Below are positions 57,986 through 64,000 of a DNA stretch of 64,000 nt, one piece after another (position 1 is the stretch's first letter; each line of letters starts with the position of its first letter). Source of the DNA: Zarea fungicola (Eukaryota > Ascomycota > Sordariomycetes > Hypocreales > Cordycipitaceae); the NCBI GenBank assembly GCA_900169235.1, contig FWCC01000318.1, positions 1-64,000 of the forward strand, read 5' to 3'. The position numbers and the translations under genes are program-made. Under the pieces are notes generated by a model. That model was not told where the DNA came from, searched no databases, and saw only the letters and a program-made list of their open reading frames with translations.

Positions 57986-59251
57986 TCGAAAGAGTTTTCT
58001 GCGGCATGGTTCTCTGTGATGCTCTCTGATTTGTACATGTCTCTCGCCTACATGCCCAAAGGGGTGGGAAATACAGAGGAGAGTGTCTCACAGGCCGACA
58101 CCCCGGTCAAAGGGGCTGGGACCTTTGTTGCTTGCCGAACGGCCAAGCACAAACCCTGCAACTGTTGCTTAGAACGCGTGACGTGAAAAAAAAAATTTGA
58201 GCCCGAGGGATGACGACAGAGCCAAATATAAAAAAAAACGCTGAACTTTTCTGGCAGGGATCATGGTCTGCCAATTGGTAATAGCCTTAGCATAGTTGTG
58301 TTGGTGATGTTTTACAACTGTAACAATTGACATTTGCCTGACTTCTGTCTTGGAACATCCTTGCGAAATACCAAAGGGATGCCATTGGTTCCCTGTCAAA
58401 AGATTATATTATTGCAGACATACCACGAACGCACAGCGGGCACCAATACTAGACGCTTGAACACACAAAGTTCCGCAACACTGGAGTGCACCGAACAAAT
58501 GCAAGCCGATAATGCAGGCTGTGATGCAGGCCAATCTCGCGAGGCTTGGCAACATCAAAATGGGCTAGCAACTCATCACTGCCCTTACAAGTGCAGTTGT
58601 AAACTAAAATAGTAGGGCCTTCTCCTACGTTAGGTAGAAATGGGAGAGAAGTGATAAACGGATCGAATTACCTTCTCTTCATGTCAGAATATGATGCTCA
58701 CCAGTGAGAGCATATCGGCAGATCTCAAATGTGCGCCTCGAAACCAAACCCCCCCTCCCCCCGTCTTTCCAGTCCATCCTATGCGAAGTCCGATAATCCC
58801 AGGCAGCTAAATTACGACCAGGGCCAGAGAAGATTGAAGATAAAAACACGCGCACCGCGGAGACCAATCAAAGCCTGGTTCGCTAACAATAAACTTTGAC
58901 CAAGCTGATAATGCGTGTCGCTGATTATTTTATTTTTAATCATTGTCTAAGGAACGCTGTCGCTTTCTAGCTCAGATGCCCGAAAGTGAAGCCCGAACAA
59001 AAGGGAGGAGAAGGAAAAAAGCGCTGCCAATGTTTCGAACAAGTTAACCCGATCTTGACGTGTACATCTGTGGTGTGGGAGTCATTTTGGCGCATTATTG
59101 GCCGGGGGCGGGATACTGTCCGCCGACTTGCTCGTCGATCTACTACCCAGTAACTCGTCCCACTTCCTCCGTGGTCTAATTTCTCCTCGTTGTCTCATAA
59201 GCAGAACGTACAATGTGGCGTTTCTATTAGGCAAAAGCCCGCCCAAGTTAT

Positions 59252-59270
59252 AAAAAAAAAAAAAAAAAAA
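59252..59270 (+). repeat. Poly-A tract, 19 nt
   Basis: Uninterrupted run of 19 adenines, followed directly by GGGG. Confidence 0.95.
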
Positions 59271-62200
59271 GGGGACTAGTCGTTGTCAAGGAAAATGGCT
59301 GCTGCCAAGGGCAAGCCGACCCTGCATGTGCAATGTATGTACATACATTACGGATACATGGCCACTGAATGTGACGTGTTACTTGGCTCGGAATGGAATG
59401 TGCACGTCAAAGGGGCGTGTGCGGCGCGGATGAAAACTGCCGAGAATCAGGCTTTTCGGACGCCGAAATACGATAAACCGAGTAAGTGCTCGACTTTCTC
59501 GGCTGTGAATTGTTATCAGTAACAAGACAAGAACGGTACTGCGTATCAGAAATATTATTGTTGTCGACTCTGCCTTGCTAATGTCAATGACTGTGTGTTG
59601 AACAGCATTGTTTCGACCAACGGCTTACTTGTGGCTGGCTATCTATCATCTAGTCTCTTATTTACCCGAGCTTTGCTGGTCACCACAGCTATTGTCAGAC
59701 TCGCAGGTTCGTGGTACAGCAACCCATGTAGTTGTTTTGCCATGGTTGCTGGTTAGCAATCATGCCAGTCGAGAAATCGCGCCGCCTTTTGCCTGTGATG
59801 TCATATTGCACAATGCGCATTGCTTCAAAGCTGCTTACCCTGTACACTACATTGAGACGTGATCACCTTCTTCACGTGAACTTTTTTACTGTTTAATCTA
59901 ATGTACTTCGTCCTGCACATATTTTGATTTACTGGTTCATTCATTCCTTCAATTGCCGCGCTGAGGCTCTGTTATCTGTTTCCTGCAATTAGAGAATCGT
60001 CTCCAATTTAACCCGTGATACCTCCAAGTGCTCACAATGGATTTGTTCCATCGTAGCGGGGTGAACCAGTTGGCACATGCGTTTCCTTACCAGGAGATCC
60101 AAAAGAAAACAAGATCCAGCCAACGGGGGTGTTTTACACACATTTTGCGGCGTCGAACCACTCTATTACGGACTCCACGCAATGGCTGTGCCCAGTAGCT
60201 CCAGGGCGGGGAAACAATCATGGAGATTTCATCACCAAGAAGATGCGAGATCCAAGATCCTATACCGTGTGATGGGGTTACATGAGCGGAGAGTCCACAA
60301 GGCTGTTGGAGTCGAACATGTCCCACACAACACAAAAAGAAAGAGGGACCGCTGGACTCCAGTAGGGGATGGGGGATCCCCGCCACAGTAGTCTTGAACA
60401 ATGGAACCTGCCAACACGTCTATTGTCATTGTAACACAAAATATAATAACGGCTATGTAAAACCAGCGGCGTCATACCTGGAAAGAATCCGTAGTTAGGA
60501 AGGAATACGGCCGTTACGCTGGTGCTTTCGGAAGGTTCGATGTAAGAAATGAGATAAGCTTTCCTTTAATTGCCTGATTAGGAAATCTACCATGCTTGTT
60601 GCCAGTTCCACGGCGATGATATGTGTAAGTCTCGTATAGGCTTCACCCCATCGAGCCGTTGGTAAATATGACATGATCGACGGTTCCCCCCCCTCCCCCT
60701 TTTCAAAAAACGCAGAGTCTCATATTGTATGTATGTATCATGTGCAACTAGTTTTACTTTGATCCACCTCACATGTGGCAAAAGTTTCGGGGCTAGGCTT
60801 CATTCACGGCCCCATCTCGCCGAGGCAGCGATTGGGATGGGCCTGCCAGATTTGGTGGTGTGGATATTTCTTACATTGGTAGGTTGTTAGCTGCATCAAG
60901 AGCTTGAAATGGTGTTGTCAGGCGACATCGCAACGAAGAAGTGTGCATAGTATGTATGTATTCAGGCTTACAGCTGCAATCCAACAACATATACTGGCGG
61001 CAGACTTACCGTATTCCAACCAGCTTGATGTGCCTAGGTCTGGGGGAGCTTGGTTGTAGTTGACAACTACGCTAAAATGCGTAGCTTTGCAGTGAAACAT
61101 ATTTATTAAAGCATATAATGTACGGATCGAAGTGGGCTGGTACCTTGTAACATCTTTTTATTTAGTCTCGGTAATGTCGGGGATGACGGTGGTTAGAGAC
61201 GGTGATTAATGCGCCACAGGCCGGCTGCCTTCAGCTTCAGTTAATCTGTGATTTAAAACCAGAGTTAATTTATGTTAGCCAGTGGTGCGTTTCTCAGTGA
61301 AGATGCGGTCTAAGCCATGACTTGTCACTACAAGCCAGCAAGTAAAATCGCGGCCAGTCAAGGTTGATCAACCTTAGACCTAAATCTGCGTTCGCAGGAT
61401 AGGTGACACTTGTAGGGGAGGCTAAAGTCTTTTCTTTCTTTATTTTGGGTTGTCTTAGTGGACAATATTCACTACAGATTCAGCTTCTACAGTACGTAGG
61501 CCTGCACCCACTAGTCTAACCATGGCCGTAAATCAATCAACGACATGCATGCTGATGCGTGCCTAGGAAAACGCTCCCAGTTTTGCTTTGATGAAGCTAC
61601 TTTGCACTTTAAATCAGAAGCAAAGCGTCTTTGGTTGAGTACCACGTTCCCCTCAACGGAGCAGCCCGTGCCGGAGTCAGTACTCGCAGCCTGACTGCAT
61701 CCAGCCCAATCGGGTCGATCCAAACCCTGTAGCTCATCCCCGAAGGTCGAGAGAATTATTTCTACCGTCTTTTAAGGGCTTAGAAGGGAAATTACTCTAT
61801 TCACTTGCCATACCATTGACAAGGGATCGCGTGTCAGTCCGAGCGGGCCTGTCTCTCAAAAGTAAGAAATTTTCTATGAGTAGTATTGCGAAGCAATAAT
61901 GAGGCTAAAATGAAATGAGAGAGTAAAGCATGAATTAATTATCGCGTTAGACCTTTCATACGTCGGAATGACTGAAAGGGGCGCTGTACGTAAAGTTCCC
62001 GTAAAACACATGCATCAGACACCGCACTACGCTTTTGGAAGCTTTCAGGTACAAGAGTACATTGATATTATCCCTTTTCTTGCAATTGTCCTCCTGGTCG
62101 GGCTGCTGTGTTAATTTCGAGGCGCAAGTAAACGGTTCTTATTGATTGTCTTGCATCACGATGTTATCGCCGTCGTTAAATACAGACTTCATCGGTCGTA

Positions 62201-63673
62201 TCGGAGAAGCTCCTGTCGAAGCCTCTCCTCCATGAGAATCTGTCTAACTGAAGACAGCCCAGCAGATTGACAGTGTATCATGGATGAAAATATTTTATCC
62301 ATTTAACCCAGAAAACTTATCATCAATAGTCGTCTTATCCTAGAGTATGAAGGCCGTGTCTCACTGACACATGCTCGTTTCTATATACAGTCCACCATGG
62401 ATCGACCAAATCACTGCCTCGTACCGACAAAACCATTTTCTACAGCTAAAATCCTTTTTTTTAACCTATATAACCCGAATTTCAGTTTCTCAAAGCAATG
62501 CATCGAAGACTGGTCAATACTCTGATATGTAAGCTGCGGGGCGCCGCGGGTTATGAAGCTTAAGGGCAGATCGCGCACGCTCTTTCATTGATATTTTGTT
62601 ACTGCCTTCAGCCAAGGATATTATGGTATTTAAAAAACTAGAACTTTGATCTTTGTGCGAGTCTTATATCTTCGCTGGCTGTTAACATATTTTACAGGCC
62701 GTCCTGGACATCACCCCGTCCTTTCCTCCTGCGGAGTTGATGCAGATCCTAGCGACCTATCAATGCAATCAAAGCGCAGATCCTGGTAATTTAACAGAGT
62801 TAGTATCACTGTCTGTAGTGACTATATCCTGAATGTCTCTCCCTGCAAATTCCGGACTGGAGCTGCGGAATTCCATCAGAGTTGCATTATAGCTTTCCCA
62901 ACAAGAAAAAGAGCACATGGGCAGCTGCAGAGCACAGCTGCTAACGTGTAGGAGAATATGAAACCAACCAGAGTTAACACCGCCACATATTTTCTGTACA
63001 TAATTGGAGGCGAGGCTGCACTATAGGTATCCGCCGAGACCTCCGTCGGGGCTCTACTGAATCGTACTGATCATGCCATGTGGATGTCTCGTGGAATTCT
63101 CAAGTTCTCCCCTGAACTGGTACATCCTGGGATGCATTGGGCAACACAAGTAGAGACTCAATTTTTCCCATAATATTATGATTTTCTCGGTTCAAAGCAT
63201 CACCTCCGGGCCATAAAAACCACTAGTTATTTTGCTTGAGTAGATTCTGCCGCAGATGAGATAGTCAACCTCGTGTAGCGGAGTAAAAGCACATAAAATG
63301 TACACATTTACAAACCAGCAGTCATCGAATTAGAGGTGAATATTTGTATAGAAGAAGCCGACTATTTTGCCAGCTACCAGCTCTGTCCAGAACTCAAGAA
63401 AGATCCCATGAAGGTCGACCCATGAAATAAATTCTATGCCAACGATTTGCCTCACACGTCTTCAAGGCATACTCTACTTTGGAGGCGTTTCTATTGCTGG
63501 CCCGGCATTTGGAACTTGCATTATCCCGAGGTTGAGCAAGCTGATGCACCCGTATCTCATAACCGCGGTGCTCAGATGAGACTACCAACTACGAGATAGA
63601 TACAAAACAATACAACAGGACCAAAAGAGAACAAACCAAAAAACCAACAGACCAATAAAATCAACCAGGGAAA

Positions 63674-64000
63674 ATGGGATCATTCAATGTCTGGGTTATA
63701 AGTTTGGTTGAAGTCGTATCCAGGGTAGTTGTGGGGCTATTCCTGACCCCTATTGGTTGGCGGCTCCCCGTCCCAAAATTTGAGTATGCTCGTAGTTAAT
63801 CCTTCAATTCAGGGTCATCAACCTCTCAACCTCGTGAATTGACGGAATTTACCATCAATGTCGGGCGCCCAAAATTTACGGCCGACCCTGGGCTGCGCTA
63901 TGCGGCTTGGAAGCATGGCAGGAACTTCCATGCTTATGTATACGCAGACGACGGGCAATCGCATAGCTGTCGCCGCCGCCTCATTCTCGACGACCGCCCA
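63674..64000 (+). CDS. Possible 5' part of a gene running off the right edge
   Basis: An ATG at 63674 (AAAATGG context) opens a hydrophobic segment (MGSFNVWVISLVEVVSRVVV and on) that could be a signal or membrane anchor. A different frame is open from 63800 to the end and, from about 63815, reads like a protein (ELTEFTINVGRPKFTADPG, then YAAWKHGRNFHAYVYADDG). Joining them would need an intron ending at the CAG at 63810-63812. Only weak donors give the right phase (for example G|GTTGGC near 63754), so the exon structure is uncertain. I do not recognise the family. Confidence 0.25.

Larger units (their letters stand above)
55201..63673. other. Gene desert, second part
   Basis: Again no convincing gene. 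Long A tracts lie at 57966-57985 (20 nt) and 59252-59270 (19 nt). A short plus-strand frame starting at 59295 opens with Lys/Ala/Gly codons (MAAAKGKPTLH) typical of expressed genes but soon becomes unlike protein, so it is not called. Near-copies of the TACGGAGTA word (GACGGAGTA) occur around 57162. Confidence 0.5.

Noticed and set aside
57966..59270. Long A tracts as possible tails of LINE-type insertions
   Set aside because: No reverse-transcriptase remnant precedes either tract and no flanking duplication was seen.
59283..59522. 79-codon frame opening MAAAKGKPTLH
   Set aside because: Only the first dozen codons look like an expressed gene; the rest is not protein-like and no continuing exon was found.
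61381..61760. Possible tRNA-like GGGTCGATCC word
   Set aside because: No matching A-box or cloverleaf arms could be folded around it by eye.

Overview
The window is nuclear DNA of a filamentous ascomycete (Pezizomycotina). The protein families and gene style point to a sordariomycete, probably Hypocreales. The evidence is short GT-AG introns (mostly about 45-115 nt) with CTAAC/CTGAC-like branch sites, fungal-type versions of Med21, Arp9, Sec62, a short phospholipase D and RNase T2, and long disordered Pro/Gln/Ser-rich tails. All exon borders were worked out by eye from splice signals, reading-frame continuity and knowledge of the families; there is no transcript evidence.

Layout. A multi-KH RNA-binding protein lies at 0.6-3.7 kb (-). 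A gene-free stretch of about 3.5 kb follows, then a large disordered hypothetical protein at 7.2-9.6 kb (-). From 10.5 to 36.1 kb the genes are compact and mostly alternate between divergent and convergent pairs: HAD pyrimidine-nucleotidase-like (+), MED21 (-), SEC62 (+), secreted RNase T2 (-), GNAT acetyltransferase (-), phospholipase D (+, with an apparent 1-nt frameshift), ER membrane thioredoxin/PDI-like protein (-), TDP1 (+), MATE transporter (+), ARP9 (-) and a SYLF-domain protein (-). From 36.1 to 42.6 kb lies a gene-free region holding a G-quadruplex-type repeat and a short AT-rich block that looks like a degenerate transposon. An F-box protein (-), a tiny 68-residue membrane protein (+) and a two-finger C2H2 transcription factor (-) occupy 42.6-47.2 kb. 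The remaining roughly 16.4 kb (47.2-63.7 kb) contains no convincing gene. A partial open frame runs off the right edge.

The genes are a typical housekeeping mixture: transcription and chromatin (MED21, ARP9, C2H2 factor), ER protein import and folding (SEC62, PDI-like), DNA repair (TDP1), lipid signalling (PLD), actin/membrane traffic (SYLF) and transport (MATE). They do not form an evident pathway or biosynthetic cluster. I found no tRNA, rRNA, CRISPR, intact transposon or defence-like cassette. The points most worth a second look are the PLD frameshift, a 12-nt microexon inside the catalytic region of the RNase T2 gene, a histidine/aspartate-rich insert in Sec62, a hidden last exon of ARP9, and the 16-kb gene desert beside the C2H2 factor.
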